DNA of 19,336 bases from an uncultured Oribacterium sp. (GCA_934279105.1 CAKQWR010000013.1:1-19336), one strand, 5' to 3'. Shown: positions 1 to 7,736, counted from the first letter of the stretch. Numbers and translations are program-made. The notes: generated by a model not told the origin, from the letters alone.

Positions 1-89
1 GCGGCCTCGAGCTCGATCACCGCGTTCATCAGCGTCTCCGGGATGTACTGGCCCCCGTGAATACCGAATCTTCCATTTTGATTTGTCAT
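1..89 (-). CDS. trpB: Tryptophan synthase beta subunit, N-terminal fragment (cut by window edge)
   Basis: Only the first 29 codons are visible; the gene runs off the left edge. The start is ATG at 87-89 (complement), preceded by an AAAGGA-type ribosome binding site. The visible residues include GRFGIHGGQYIPETLMNA, the highly conserved N-terminus of TrpB, the PLP enzyme that condenses indole with serine. It is the sixth gene of the trp operon, 73 bases downstream of the trpF stop and in the same direction. The trpA gene would be expected beyond the edge. The assignment rests on this short but very characteristic stretch plus the operon context. Confidence 0.93.
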   Translation of the reverse strand, partial: MTNQNGRFGIHGGQYIPETLMNAVIELEA

Positions 90-162
90 TTTCTGTCCTT
101 TCCGGCATTCACTGCCGTTTATTATATCTGGCTTCTGTATAGCGAAGCCTCGCCCATATCTC

Positions 163-915
163 TTATCTGATGGTGCCTCGCACCGCTTCAACGAATCGCC
201 ATATTTTCTCCGGATCCTTCCGCCCGTCTGTTTCCAGCGAAGAGCTGACATCGACCGCATAGGGCTGCGTCCGCGTGATGGCTTCTTCCACATTGTCCGG
301 ACCTAATCCACCAGCGAGGAAAAAGCGTCGTCTGCAGTGCGGAAGCAGCGACCAGTCGAAGCACTCGCCCGTACCTCCGGCCCCATGATCCAGCAGAATC
401 TCGTCCGCTATGGATGCTTCCGCCCGCCGGATATCCTCTTCATCTTCGATGCGGAACGCCTTCACGATACAGAGGTCGTGAGGTCTTTCAAGAATACTGT
501 GCATTTCGTCGGAAAAGTAGCCTTGCTTTTCCACACCGCCCGGACTTTCATCCACACCATTCATAAACGTACGTCCGATCTCTCCACGCCATCGCTTTCG
601 GTACGCGCTGCGAAGCATCGCGATGTAGTCGTCGTCCTCCGAACCATGAAGCTGCACCATATCAAGCGGGCACTGCTCGAGGACGTCCAGGATATCCTCG
701 ACCTGCGCGTCAACGAACACCCCGACCGGACGGATACGTGGGTCCAGCTGCTGCCGCAGAATCGCGGCCTGCGCCGGAGCGACATAGCGCCGTCGCATCG
801 GCACGAAGATGAACCCGCAGAATTCCGGAAGCACGGCATTGACCGCCGCCACATCCGCCGGCGTCCGCAATCCGCAGATTTTGATTTTCACTTGCGTCTT
901 TGTTTTCTTTTCCAC
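163..915 (-). CDS. trpF: Phosphoribosylanthranilate isomerase (TrpF) with an internal insertion
   Basis: Isomerises phosphoribosylanthranilate to CdRP in tryptophan synthesis. Family marks, numbered from the GTG start, are KICGLR (residues 12-17), VGVFVD (64-69), VQLHGSED (87-94), LLDHGAGGTG (174-183) and LAGGLGPDNV (200-209). I chose GTG at 915 because AAAAAGGA lies about 6 bases upstream. An in-frame ATG at 948 would add 11 residues but has no visible ribosome binding site and abuts a hairpin. The protein is about 250 residues, against roughly 205 usually. The excess is mostly an insertion between the QLHG strand and the VKAFRI strand (about residues 104-145), containing RTFMNGVDESPGG. All conserved strands remain on both sides, so the enzyme is probably active. 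Confidence 0.93.
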   Translation of the reverse strand: MEKKTKTQVKIKICGLRTPADVAAVNAVLPEFCGFIFVPMRRRYVAPAQAAILRQQLDPRIRPVGVFVDAQVEDILDVLEQCPLDMVQLHGSEDDDYIAMLRSAYRKRWRGEIGRTFMNGVDESPGGVEKQGYFSDEMHSILERPHDLCIVKAFRIEDEEDIRRAEASIADEILLDHGAGGTGECFDWSLLPHCRRRFFLAGGLGPDNVEEAITRTQPYAVDVSSSLETDGRKDPEKIWRFVEAVRGTIR

Positions 916-954
916 TTGCAATCCTTTTTCTTCATCTTTGATATACATGCCAGG

Positions 955-1003
955 TTCTATACACTAATTAGCTTTTTTCAAAATAGCTCTTCTGTGTATA
1001 GAA
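955..1003 (-). repeat. Hairpin between trpC and trpF
   Basis: A perfect 10-bp inverted repeat, TTCTATACAC (955-964) and GTGTATAGAA (994-1003), encloses a second hairpin built from AGCT-type arms (970-973 with 985-988, continued by an A/T stem with one mismatch). No U-run follows on the minus strand, so it does not look like a terminator. It would form in the operon mRNA directly before the alternative ATG of trpF. A role in mRNA processing or translation is inference only. Confidence 0.6.
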
Positions 1004-1034
1004 TCCGCTTCATTCGGCACGCGTTGCAGGGCGA

Positions 1035-1138
1035 CTTTCTCTACGTTCTCGCTCACGGAGTCGGTCGATCAGTCAGATTTCGATAGGTTTTGACGAAGCT
1101 TTCTCTACGTTCCCGCCCACGGAGCCTATCGATTTCAG
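1035..1138 (-). repeat. Direct repeat at the trpC 3' end (partial duplication)
   Basis: CTTTCTCTACGTTC followed by CGC, CACGGAG and TCGAT occurs at about 1035-1066 and again at 1099-1131, with only a few substitutions and 64 bases apart. The inner copy encodes IDRLRGRERRES of TrpC. The other copy would encode IDRLRERERRK but lies in a different frame, at and beyond the present TrpC stop. This is consistent with a short tandem duplication followed by a frame shift that moved the stop codon. Confidence 0.7.
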
Positions 1139-1898
1139 CTTTCGGGCTGACGGCCCGCATCAGCTGCTCACCGATCAGGACAGCATTGACACCATTCCGG
1201 CGAAGCGTTTCCACATCTTCCGGCGTGCGGATGCCGGATTCGGCGACAAAGATCGTCCCGGCCGGTGCATGTTCCCGAAGGCGAATGCTGTTGTGGATGT
1301 CCACCGTGAAGTCCTTCAGATTCCGGTTGTTCACGCCGATGATCCGGGCACCGGCCGCCACTGCCGAGGCAACTTCTGCTTCATCATGGGCTTCCACGAG
1401 GGCGGAAAGTCCGAGGGAATCCGCGACCTCGATATAGGACGCCAGCGTCTTCGTATCGAGAATCGCGCAGATGAGCAGCACCGCGGATGCCCCGAGAAGC
1501 TTCGCTTCGTAAATCATATACGGATCCACCGTGAAATCCTTTCGAAGACAGGGCGTCTTCACTTCTGCCGCAATCTCTCGAAGATACTCCGAAGCCCCCA
1601 GAAACCACTTCGGTTCCGTCAGCACGGAAATCGCACTGGCACCGGCCGCCTCGTACTGCTTCGCGATCTCCAGGTACGGGAAATCCGGCGCGATCAGGCC
1701 CTTCGACGGTGACGCCCTCTTGCACTCACAGATGAAGTGGATGTCACCCGGCTCCGCAAGCGCCCGTTCGAATCGGAAGGGCTCCGGCTCCGCAAGCGCC
1801 CGCGCCTCCGCTCGAATCTGCTCGAGGGATTTCTTCTCTTTTTCCTTCGCTACCCGGCCCCTCGCATAATCCGCCAGCTGGTCTAAAATCGTACTCAT
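1053..1898 (-). CDS. trpC: Indole-3-glycerol phosphate synthase
   Basis: Closes the indole ring, converting CdRP to indole-3-glycerol phosphate. TIM-barrel signatures in order are FICECKRASPSKG (catalytic Lys region), SVLTEPKWFLG, LRKDFTVDPYMI, ALVEAHDEAE, IIGVNNRNLKDF, VAESGIRTPEDV and AVLIGEQLMRA. The start MSTILDQL matches the usual MILDxI beginning of the family, and GGTGAGGGTG lies directly upstream. A second in-frame ATG at 1910, two bases after the trpD stop, would add four residues and cannot be excluded. The protein is about 281 residues, slightly long because of a basic tail (RGRERRESFVKTYR) whose DNA is partly duplicated downstream. Tight spacing to trpD suggests translational coupling. 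Confidence 0.96.
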   Translation of the reverse strand: MSTILDQLADYARGRVAKEKEKKSLEQIRAEARALAEPEPFRFERALAEPGDIHFICECKRASPSKGLIAPDFPYLEIAKQYEAAGASAISVLTEPKWFLGASEYLREIAAEVKTPCLRKDFTVDPYMIYEAKLLGASAVLLICAILDTKTLASYIEVADSLGLSALVEAHDEAEVASAVAAGARIIGVNNRNLKDFTVDIHNSIRLREHAPAGTIFVAESGIRTPEDVETLRRNGVNAVLIGEQLMRAVSPKAEIDRLRGRERRESFVKTYRNLTDRPTP

Positions 1899-1912
1899 CA
1901 CCCTCACCATTT

Positions 1913-2935
1913 TTATGAATTACTTACCTCGATCACTTTATTCAGTGTATCGAGTGCCTTCCGGGCGTCGATCAGTTCTCCGGCGAGCTTGATGCCGTCC
2001 GCGAGGCTATCTGCGGCCTTCGCGACATAGAGGGCAGCACCGGCGTTCAGGAGGACGATGTTTCGTTTCGTTCCAGTGACGGTACCGTTCAGGATACCGC
2101 GCGTGATCTCAGCATTGTCCGCGGCTGTACCGCCCACGATTTCGTCCTTCGTGCCACGTGGAAGCCCGAAATCCTCCGGCTTGATAACAGAGGTCCGATA
2201 GAAGCCATCGCGGATCTCGCAGATCGTCGTCGGCGCACTTGCGGAAATCTCATCGAGGCGATCCTGCCCGTACACCACGAGGCCGCGCTTCACACCGAGC
2301 GAGCTCAGCACCTTCGCCACCGGCTCGACGAGGTACTCATCGTACACACCGAGGAGGAACATCTCCGGCTTCGCCGGGTTCGTCAGTGGCCCGAGGATAT
2401 TGAACACGGTGCGGAAGCCAAGCTCCTTGCGGATCGGTCCGACGTACTTCATCGCAGCGTGATATTTCTGCGCGAACATGAAGCAGAAGCCCGCCTCTTC
2501 CAGCATCTTCCGGCACTTCGCCGGGTTCTGGTCAATGTTTACACCCAGCGCTTCGAGGCAGTCTGCGGTGCCGGAAAGTGAGGACGCCGCCCGGTTGCCA
2601 TGCTTTGCAACCTTCGCCCCACCCGCGGCGATGACCATCGCTGCCGTGGTCGAGATATTGAACGAATGTGCACCATCGCCGCCGGTACCGACGATTTCAA
2701 GCACCTCCATGCCCGGGTGCTCGACCGGCGTCGCCAGCGAACGCATCGCCGTGGCGCAGCCGGAAATCTCATCGATGGTCTCCGCCTTCGCGGACTTCGT
2801 AGACAGGGCCGCGAGGAACGCCGCATTCTGCGTCGCGGTGGTTTCCCCTCGCATGATTTCCAGCATGGTCTCCTTCGCTTCCTCGTAGCTCAGATCTTCC
2901 TTGTTGACGATTTTGATGATGGCTTCCTTAATCAT
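1913..2935 (-). CDS. trpD: Anthranilate phosphoribosyltransferase
   Basis: Transfers phosphoribose from PRPP to anthranilate. The 340-residue length is standard for stand-alone TrpD. Family motifs are the PRPP-binding loop GTGGDG (residues 83-88) followed by SFNIST, then KHGNRAASS (111-119) and the [15 protein letters not shown] segment at about 150, with [13 protein letters not shown] at about 175. The start is supported by AAAGGAG six bases upstream of the ATG. It is encoded separately from trpG, unlike the fused TrpGD of enterobacteria. A 131-bp gap with tandem repeats lies between trpG and trpD; trpC follows two bases after its stop. Confidence 0.97.
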   Translation of the reverse strand: MIKEAIIKIVNKEDLSYEEAKETMLEIMRGETTATQNAAFLAALSTKSAKAETIDEISGCATAMRSLATPVEHPGMEVLEIVGTGGDGAHSFNISTTAAMVIAAGGAKVAKHGNRAASSLSGTADCLEALGVNIDQNPAKCRKMLEEAGFCFMFAQKYHAAMKYVGPIRKELGFRTVFNILGPLTNPAKPEMFLLGVYDEYLVEPVAKVLSSLGVKRGLVVYGQDRLDEISASAPTTICEIRDGFYRTSVIKPEDFGLPRGTKDEIVGGTAADNAEITRGILNGTVTGTKRNIVLLNAGAALYVAKAADSLADGIKLAGELIDARKALDTLNKVIEVSNS

Positions 2936-2956
2936 GTATTCTCCTTTCGGCTTGCG

Positions 2957-3036
2957 CCCTTATCGCTTTTTATTGCAGCCTGTGTCGTTATCGCTTTTTT
3001 CGCAGCCTGCGCCGTTATCGCTCTTTTTCCCGACTG
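2957..3036 (-). repeat. Tandem 27/28-bp repeats between trpG and trpD
   Basis: Three successive copies of a unit containing TTATCGCT, a T-run and GCAGCCTG start at about 2960, 2988 and 3015 (plus-strand reading), giving periods of 28 and 27 bases. They fill most of the trpG-trpD gap. Read on the minus strand, one frame gives a 27-codon mini-ORF (ATG near 3041) with a nine-residue repeat of KSDN type, but it lacks a ribosome binding site. Confidence 0.75.
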
Positions 3037-3066
3037 CATCCATATTTCATGAGGGACTTAACGAAA

Positions 3067-3633
3067 TCAGATCTCCATAAAATTCCGCAGCATCTGCGCG
3101 CCGTCCGGCGTCATGATCGACTCCGGGTGGAACTGCAGTCCGAAGACCGGATACTCCGTGTCCTCAACGGCCATGACTTCGCCGTCCTCTGTCTTCGCGA
3201 TGACCTTCAGGTTCTCCGGAAGTGTATCTGCTTCCGCAGCCAGCGAATGGTATCTCGCCACGAGTACCTTCTCCGGGAGTCCCGCGAAGATCCGGCTTGT
3301 CGTGTCGATCTCGGTGAGCGACTGCTTGCCGTGCATAAGCTCTTTCGCATAACCGACCGTCGCACCATACGCCTCACAGATACCCTGCTCACCGAGGCAG
3401 ACCCCAAGGATCGGAATCTTCGTTCGAAGCTCCCGGACCACCGCCTCACAGACGCCTGCATCGGCCGGCCGACCCGGCCCCGGTGAAATGATGATTTTCT
3501 CCGGGGCCAGCGCCTCGATCTCCTCGACCGTCATCTCATCATTTCGAATCACGCGGATGTCCGGCTCGATCGACCCGACCATCTGATACAGGTTGAACGA
3601 AAAACTGTCGTAATTATCAATCAGTAAGATCAT
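3067..3633 (-). CDS. trpG: Anthranilate synthase glutamine amidotransferase subunit
   Basis: Class I glutamine amidotransferase that releases ammonia from glutamine for TrpE. The 188-residue length is normal. It begins MILLIDNYDSFSFNL and has the oxyanion region PGPGRPADAG (51-60), nucleophile Cys79 in GVCLGEQ, and the His169/Glu171 pair in FHPES. The residue three after the catalytic Cys is Glu rather than the common His (GVCLGHQ); this residue is not part of the catalytic triad. The start ATG lies inside the end of trpE (17-bp overlap) with GGAGG six bases upstream, which fits coupled translation of the two subunits. Confidence 0.97.
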   Translation of the reverse strand: MILLIDNYDSFSFNLYQMVGSIEPDIRVIRNDEMTVEEIEALAPEKIIISPGPGRPADAGVCEAVVRELRTKIPILGVCLGEQGICEAYGATVGYAKELMHGKQSLTEIDTTSRIFAGLPEKVLVARYHSLAAEADTLPENLKVIAKTEDGEVMAVEDTEYPVFGLQFHPESIMTPDGAQMLRNFMEI

Positions 3634-5083
3634 TCGCTGCCTCCAGTGCCGTCACCACGGCCTTCGCCTTATTGATGCACTCCTGATATTCCTTCTCCGG
3701 AACCGAATCCGCGACGATACCGGCGCCGCTCCGGATAAACACCTTGCCATTTTTCTTGTACGCGATGCGGATGGCGATGCAGGTATCCAGGTTTCCGCTC
3801 AGGTCGATGTAGCCTATTGCGCCGCCATAGATGCCGCGCTTGTTGTTTTCGAGATCGTTGATCAGCTGACACGCGCGGATCTTCGGTGCACCTGACAGTG
3901 TCCCTGCGGGAAGGATCGAGTCGACCGCATGGAGCGCGTCCAGATCCGGACGAATCTCACCACGCACTGTGGAGCCGATGTGCATGACATGCGAGAAATG
4001 CAGGACCTCGTGGTAACGCTCAACCTCCACCGTGCCGAATTTCGAGATTTTCCCGATATCGTTCCGTCCGAGATCTACCAGCATGTTGTGCTCCGCGAGC
4101 TCCTTTTCATCCTGCAGAAGCTCCGCCTCGAGCGCCACATCCTCCGCCGGAGTCTGGCCGCGTGGCCGTGTGCCTGCAAGCGGGAAGGTATGCAACACTC
4201 CGTCCTCGAGCTTCACGAGGGTCTCCGGCGACGCGCCCGCTACCTCGACGTCTGTGCCTGAAAAGTAAAACATGTACGGCGACGGATTCAGCGTTCGCAG
4301 CATGCGGTAGCAGTTGAGAAGACTGCCCTCGTAATCCGCCTCGAGCCGGTTCGACAGCACGATCTGGAAGATATCGCCTTCCTTGATATGGTACTTCGCC
4401 CGCTCGATCATCGCGCAGTACTGCTTCTCATCGAACAGCGGCCGAAACGCAGACCGAAGTATGCCCGCCGACTCCTCCTTCTCCTCTCCATCCCGAATCA
4501 GTCGAATCAGATTCTCGAGCTCACGCTCGGCCTTTCGGTATGCACTCTCCGCTTCTGCGAGGTCAATGCTGACGATCAAGATGATTTTCTGTTTCAGGTT
4601 GTCGAAGGCGATGACTTTATCGAAAAGCATCAGATCCACATCCTTGAAATGCTCTGTATCCTCCGCGTCCAGTCGAAGGGACGGCTCCGCATACTTCAGA
4701 TAATCATAGGAGAAGTAGCCGACGAGACCACCTGCAAAGGTCGGTAGAAACGGCAGTCGCGGCGAGCGGTACGCCTCGAGAATCTGACGAATCGTCGCTC
4801 CAGGATCCTTCGTATCGAAGGACAGTGCTCCAACCTTCATGTGCCCATCTAAACAGGTGATTTCCATCGTCGGATCAAACCCGAGGAAGGTATAGCGCCC
4901 CCACTTCTCATGTGCCTCCGCCGACTCGAGAAGATAGCAGTGATCAGAAACATTCTTCAGCTTCCGAAGCACCTGCATCGGCGTATATAAATCTGAAAGA
5001 ATCTCGGTACTCACCGGCACACGGCGGTACTCGCCCTGCGTCGCATACTGCCGGACCTCATCAAGAGATGGTCTGATATTCAT
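3617..5083 (-). CDS. trpE: Anthranilate synthase component I
   Basis: Converts chorismate to anthranilate using ammonia from TrpG; first committed step of tryptophan synthesis. The length of 488 residues is typical. The N-terminal part carries LLES (51-54) and RYTFLG (63-68), the tryptophan-binding region responsible for feedback inhibition in the family. The chorismate-binding domain shows EGDIFQIVLSNR, HNMLVDLGRND, LPAGTLSGAPKIRA, YGGAIGYID and RSGAGIVADSVPEKEY. GGAAAGGAG lies six bases before the ATG. It is the first gene of the operon, downstream of the Trp T-box, so it is expected to be controlled both by tRNA-Trp charging and by feedback. Confidence 0.98.
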   Translation of the reverse strand: MNIRPSLDEVRQYATQGEYRRVPVSTEILSDLYTPMQVLRKLKNVSDHCYLLESAEAHEKWGRYTFLGFDPTMEITCLDGHMKVGALSFDTKDPGATIRQILEAYRSPRLPFLPTFAGGLVGYFSYDYLKYAEPSLRLDAEDTEHFKDVDLMLFDKVIAFDNLKQKIILIVSIDLAEAESAYRKAERELENLIRLIRDGEEKEESAGILRSAFRPLFDEKQYCAMIERAKYHIKEGDIFQIVLSNRLEADYEGSLLNCYRMLRTLNPSPYMFYFSGTDVEVAGASPETLVKLEDGVLHTFPLAGTRPRGQTPAEDVALEAELLQDEKELAEHNMLVDLGRNDIGKISKFGTVEVERYHEVLHFSHVMHIGSTVRGEIRPDLDALHAVDSILPAGTLSGAPKIRACQLINDLENNKRGIYGGAIGYIDLSGNLDTCIAIRIAYKKNGKVFIRSGAGIVADSVPEKEYQECINKAKAVVTALEAANDLTD

Positions 5084-5139
5084 GTATCGCTCCTTTCCTG
5101 TGAAGCATTTCCAGTGGAGACATCATCGTGTAGACATCG

Positions 5140-5173
5140 TCCTGACAAGCTTCTTCTCATCCTGACAGCTTCT
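5140..5173. repeat. Short direct repeat in the trpE leader
   Basis: TCCTGACAAGCTTCT (5140-5154) is followed by TCCTGACAGCTTCT (5160-5173), a 20-base period with one deleted base. It lies between the T-box terminator and trpE. A further small inverted repeat (GTAAGGGAC and GTCCCTTTAC, 5188-5207) lies next to it. Apart from these I see nothing in 5084-5230 except the trpE ribosome binding site. Confidence 0.5.
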
Positions 5174-5230
5174 ATCCCTGCTTCTCGTAAGGGACCGTCC
5201 CTTTACAAAAAGCCACCTTTTCACCAAGAA

Positions 5231-5277
5231 CAAAAAATCGCCCTTGATGAAACGATCTACGTTCCATCAAGGACGAT
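5231..5277 (-). terminator. T-box regulated terminator upstream of trpE
   Basis: On the minus strand CCTTGATG (5272-5265) pairs with CATCAAGG (5249-5242). The stem is extended on both sides and is followed by a run of six T (5236-5231). The 5' arm can alternatively pair with ATCAAGG (5311-5305) next to the T-box, the expected antiterminator. This is the switch element of the leader. Confidence 0.93.
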
Positions 5278-5690
5278 TGAATAAACGAATCAGTCGCGGT
5301 GCCACCTTGATTCACAGTGGAGAGAAAACACGGAAATTTTTCACTTCCGAACGTTCTGTCCGATCTGTGCGCTTAACTGGATACCAACATATCCATGACA
5401 ACTAACGTATGCCTCACGTCGTGAAATACTTGAGTATTTTGATACGGGTTGACTCGGTCCCATGGTAGGACCTTCGTCAATTCCTTCGGAACACAATCAA
5501 AGATTGTGCCATATCGTTCGAAGTTTTCTGATGAAAACTTCTCACTCTTTAGTCACGCCCTCGGCGGTCCATTTGCATGCGGGTGCTACTACCGGGCTTC
5601 CACCATCCCCGGCTCTCTGTGTGTTCCTTTGCATACGTTATCTCCGCTTCATCGGTTTAAAGTGCTATATTTTGTTTTGTTTATGGTACT
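5231..5690 (-). promoter_or_regulatory. Trp-specific T-box leader (tRNA-responsive attenuator)
   Basis: Read on the minus strand, Stem I begins near GATGAAGCGGAGATAACG. It shows the AGAGAG element, the distal loop region GGATGGTGGAAGCCC, and then the 3' side AAATGGACCGCC with UGG as specifier codon (5571-5569) followed by a purine. The conserved T-box AAGGTGGCACCGCG lies at 5308-5295. Its UGGC (5304-5301) would pair with an acceptor end GCCA, and discriminator G is what bacterial tRNA-Trp normally carries, so codon and discriminator agree. Uncharged tRNA-Trp should favour the antiterminator and let trpE-B be transcribed. The 5' end is approximate. Confidence 0.95.
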
Positions 5691-5814
5691 GCGGCTGTTT
5701 CCAAAACACAAGTAAAATCTGCAAGCTCAACTATGCTTCTTTTTCATAGCTATCAAAGCCGAGATATTTTTGAAATTACAGCGCATCCTTTCGAATTTTC
5801 ACAAATACTTACAG
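5691..5814 (-). other. AT-rich region upstream of the trp T-box, presumed promoter
   Basis: No gene is visible here. The trp operon promoter should lie in this stretch on the minus strand. The best candidate I could find is TTGATA, 17 bases, TAGTTG, which has a good -35 and a poor -10, so I do not assign a firm promoter. Confidence 0.3.
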
Positions 5815-5844
5815 AAAAACGCCGCTCAGGGCCGAGCGGCGTTT
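5815..5844 (-). terminator. Rho-independent terminator of the dehydratase/alpha-galactoside operon
   Basis: AAACGCCGCTC and GAGCGGCGTTT (5817-5827 and 5834-5844) form a perfect 11-bp GC-rich stem with a six-base loop, followed on the minus strand by a run of five T. It lies about 105 bases downstream of the dehydratase stop and separates that operon from the trp leader. Confidence 0.92.
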
Positions 5845-5948
5845 CTCTCTAAATGCTTTTAGGGTTGGAGAATATATATCCTAAACAGTTTTCCGGAAGC
5901 GATATCTCTCAGGAATCATCTTCGCAATCGACAATCCATATCGATGCA

Positions 5949-7736
5949 TCACTCCATGTATGCACCCTTCATCGGGCTGACGGCATGCTGTGCGTAGAGC
6001 TTCAGCAGGCCCTTCGTATACTTCTGTGGCTTCGGCTGCCAGTTTGCGCGACGCTCTGCGAGGATGGTCTCCATCTCTTCCGGCGTCTTCTTCTCGCCCT
6101 TTACGCCGACGATGGCGAGTACGCGGTTCTCAACGTCGATTTCGATGAGGTCGTCCTTCTCAACGAGGGCGATCGGTCCACCGACAGCTGCCTCCGGGCT
6201 GACATGTCCGATCACCGGGCCACGGCTCGCGCCGGAGAAACGGCCATCCGTGATCAGTGCGACACTGGATGCAAGCTTCGGATCTGCGCAGATCGCCTCA
6301 CCGGTGTAGAACATCTCCGGCATACCACTTCCACGTGGTCCCTCGTAGCGGATGAAGATCGCATCCCCCGGCTTTACTTCGCCATCGAGTACGGCGGCGA
6401 TGCAGGCTTCCTCACTGTCATATGGCTTCGCGGTGAGCGTTGCCTTCATCATCTCCTTCGGGCATGCCGTATGCTTGATGACACAGCCCTCCGGTGCCAG
6501 GTTGCCCTTCAGGATCGCGATGCTGCCGTTGGTTCCCTTTGCATCGTCGAAGCTGTGAATGATATCTTCGCGGGTAACCTCACGGTTCAGTCCGGCAGTC
6601 TTCTCCTTCAGAATCTCATCGCAGTGCTCGTAGAAACCATTCTTCTTCAGCTCCTCGAGGTTCTCGCCGAGGGTCTTACCGGTCACAGTCATGACATCGA
6701 GGTGCAGCATGGACTTGATTTCTTCCATAACACGTGGTACGCCACCAGCATAGTAGAAGTACTGTGCAGGCCAGTCGCCGGACGGACGGATATTCAGAAG
6801 ATAATGTGCGCCACGGTGCATACGGTCGAAGGTCTCTGCATCGATTTCGAAGCCGAACTCATGGGCGATGGCCGGAAGGTGCATGGTTGCATTGGTCGAA
6901 CCGGAAATCGCGGCATGAACCATGATGGCGTTTTCGAAGCTTTCCTTCGTTACGATATCCTTTGCAGTGATGCCCTTCTTGACGAGCTCCATGAGCTGTT
7001 TTCCGGCATCATAGGCTGCCTGACGAAGCTCCGGTGCGGTAGCCGGCATCAGTGCTGTGCCCGGAAGCATCAAACCGAGGGCCTCAGCCATCACCTGCAT
7101 CGTGGAAGCGGTGCCCATGAAGGAGCAGGCACCACAGCTTGGGCAGGCGTTATGCTTATAGTAGTCGAGCTGACTGTTCGGGATCACGCCGGTCTTCTCC
7201 CAGGCGTCGAACTTACCGATCTGCTCGAGGGTCAGAAGCTCATTGATAGCACAGGCCGGATCATCCACGACATACTTCTTCGGAAGTGTATGGGCCTCCA
7301 TGACACCACCGGTTACGACGATGGCACTCATGTCCTTAAGACGACCGATGCTCATCAGCATGGCCGGCATGGACTTATCGCAGCTTGCGATGAATACGCC
7401 ACCATCATATACACTGGCATTTGCCTGCGCCTCCACGAGGTTCGTAATCGCATCACGATGTGCGAGAGAATAGTTGATACCATCATGGCCCTGTGCGATA
7501 CCATCACACATATCAGTTGCGAAGTAACGAGCCGCCTTACCGCCGTTTTCGTTCACCGCCTGAACGGCCTCCTTCACGAACTGATCGAGGTGTGCGCTGC
7601 CCGGATGGCTGTCGCCGAAGGTGCTCTCCACCATGATCTGTGGCTTTCCGAGGTCCTCGACCTTCCAGCCCATACCCATCTTCAGCGGATCATTCTCCGG
7701 AGCCAGTGTACGTACTTCCTGTGAACGTAATTTCAT
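5949..7736 (-). CDS. IlvD/Edd-family dehydratase (dihydroxy-acid or sugar-acid dehydratase)
   Basis: Iron-sulfur dehydratase of 595 residues from the ATG at 7736, which has AGGAGG eight bases upstream. An in-frame GTG at 7847 would add 37 leader residues but falls at the predicted transcription start. Family motifs are FIASCDKSMPAM (Cys119), CPSCGACSFMGTASTM (Cys198/201/204), AAISGSTNATMHL and ALITDGRFSGASRG. Classical IlvD has a cluster Cys in a CN motif near residue 45, where this protein has GDSHPGSAHL. Instead a Cys stands in DMCDG (Cys77), the arrangement of Edd and of YjhG/YagF-type sugar-acid dehydratases. Annotation pipelines would call it ilvD. Its place behind an alpha-galactosidase and sugar transporter makes a sugar-acid substrate a real alternative. 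Confidence 0.88.
   Translation of the reverse strand: MKLRSQEVRTLAPENDPLKMGMGWKVEDLGKPQIMVESTFGDSHPGSAHLDQFVKEAVQAVNENGGKAARYFATDMCDGIAQGHDGINYSLAHRDAITNLVEAQANASVYDGGVFIASCDKSMPAMLMSIGRLKDMSAIVVTGGVMEAHTLPKKYVVDDPACAINELLTLEQIGKFDAWEKTGVIPNSQLDYYKHNACPSCGACSFMGTASTMQVMAEALGLMLPGTALMPATAPELRQAAYDAGKQLMELVKKGITAKDIVTKESFENAIMVHAAISGSTNATMHLPAIAHEFGFEIDAETFDRMHRGAHYLLNIRPSGDWPAQYFYYAGGVPRVMEEIKSMLHLDVMTVTGKTLGENLEELKKNGFYEHCDEILKEKTAGLNREVTREDIIHSFDDAKGTNGSIAILKGNLAPEGCVIKHTACPKEMMKATLTAKPYDSEEACIAAVLDGEVKPGDAIFIRYEGPRGSGMPEMFYTGEAICADPKLASSVALITDGRFSGASRGPVIGHVSPEAAVGGPIALVEKDDLIEIDVENRVLAIVGVKGEKKTPEEMETILAERRANWQPKPQKYTKGLLKLYAQHAVSPMKGAYME

Noticed and set aside
2957..3036. Possible CRISPR array.
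   Set aside because: The copies are directly adjacent with no unique spacers of constant length, and there are no cas genes.
2960..3041. A mini-ORF on the minus strand across the trpG-trpD repeats, encoding a repeated KSDN-type peptide.
   Set aside because: There is no ribosome binding site, the third repeat unit is 28 bases and breaks the reading frame pattern, and nothing suggests a leader peptide.
5449..5749. Short open frames on the plus strand between trpE and the dehydratase.
   Set aside because: They are antisense to the T-box leader, whose RNA features explain the sequence.
5853..7724. A 623-codon open frame on the plus strand, antisense to the dehydratase gene.
   Set aside because: It lies almost wholly opposite a gene with clear family motifs, its protein is rich in His, Cys and Arg with no domain I can recognise, and it starts inside the terminator region without a ribosome binding site. 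It is a shadow of a GC-rich gene.
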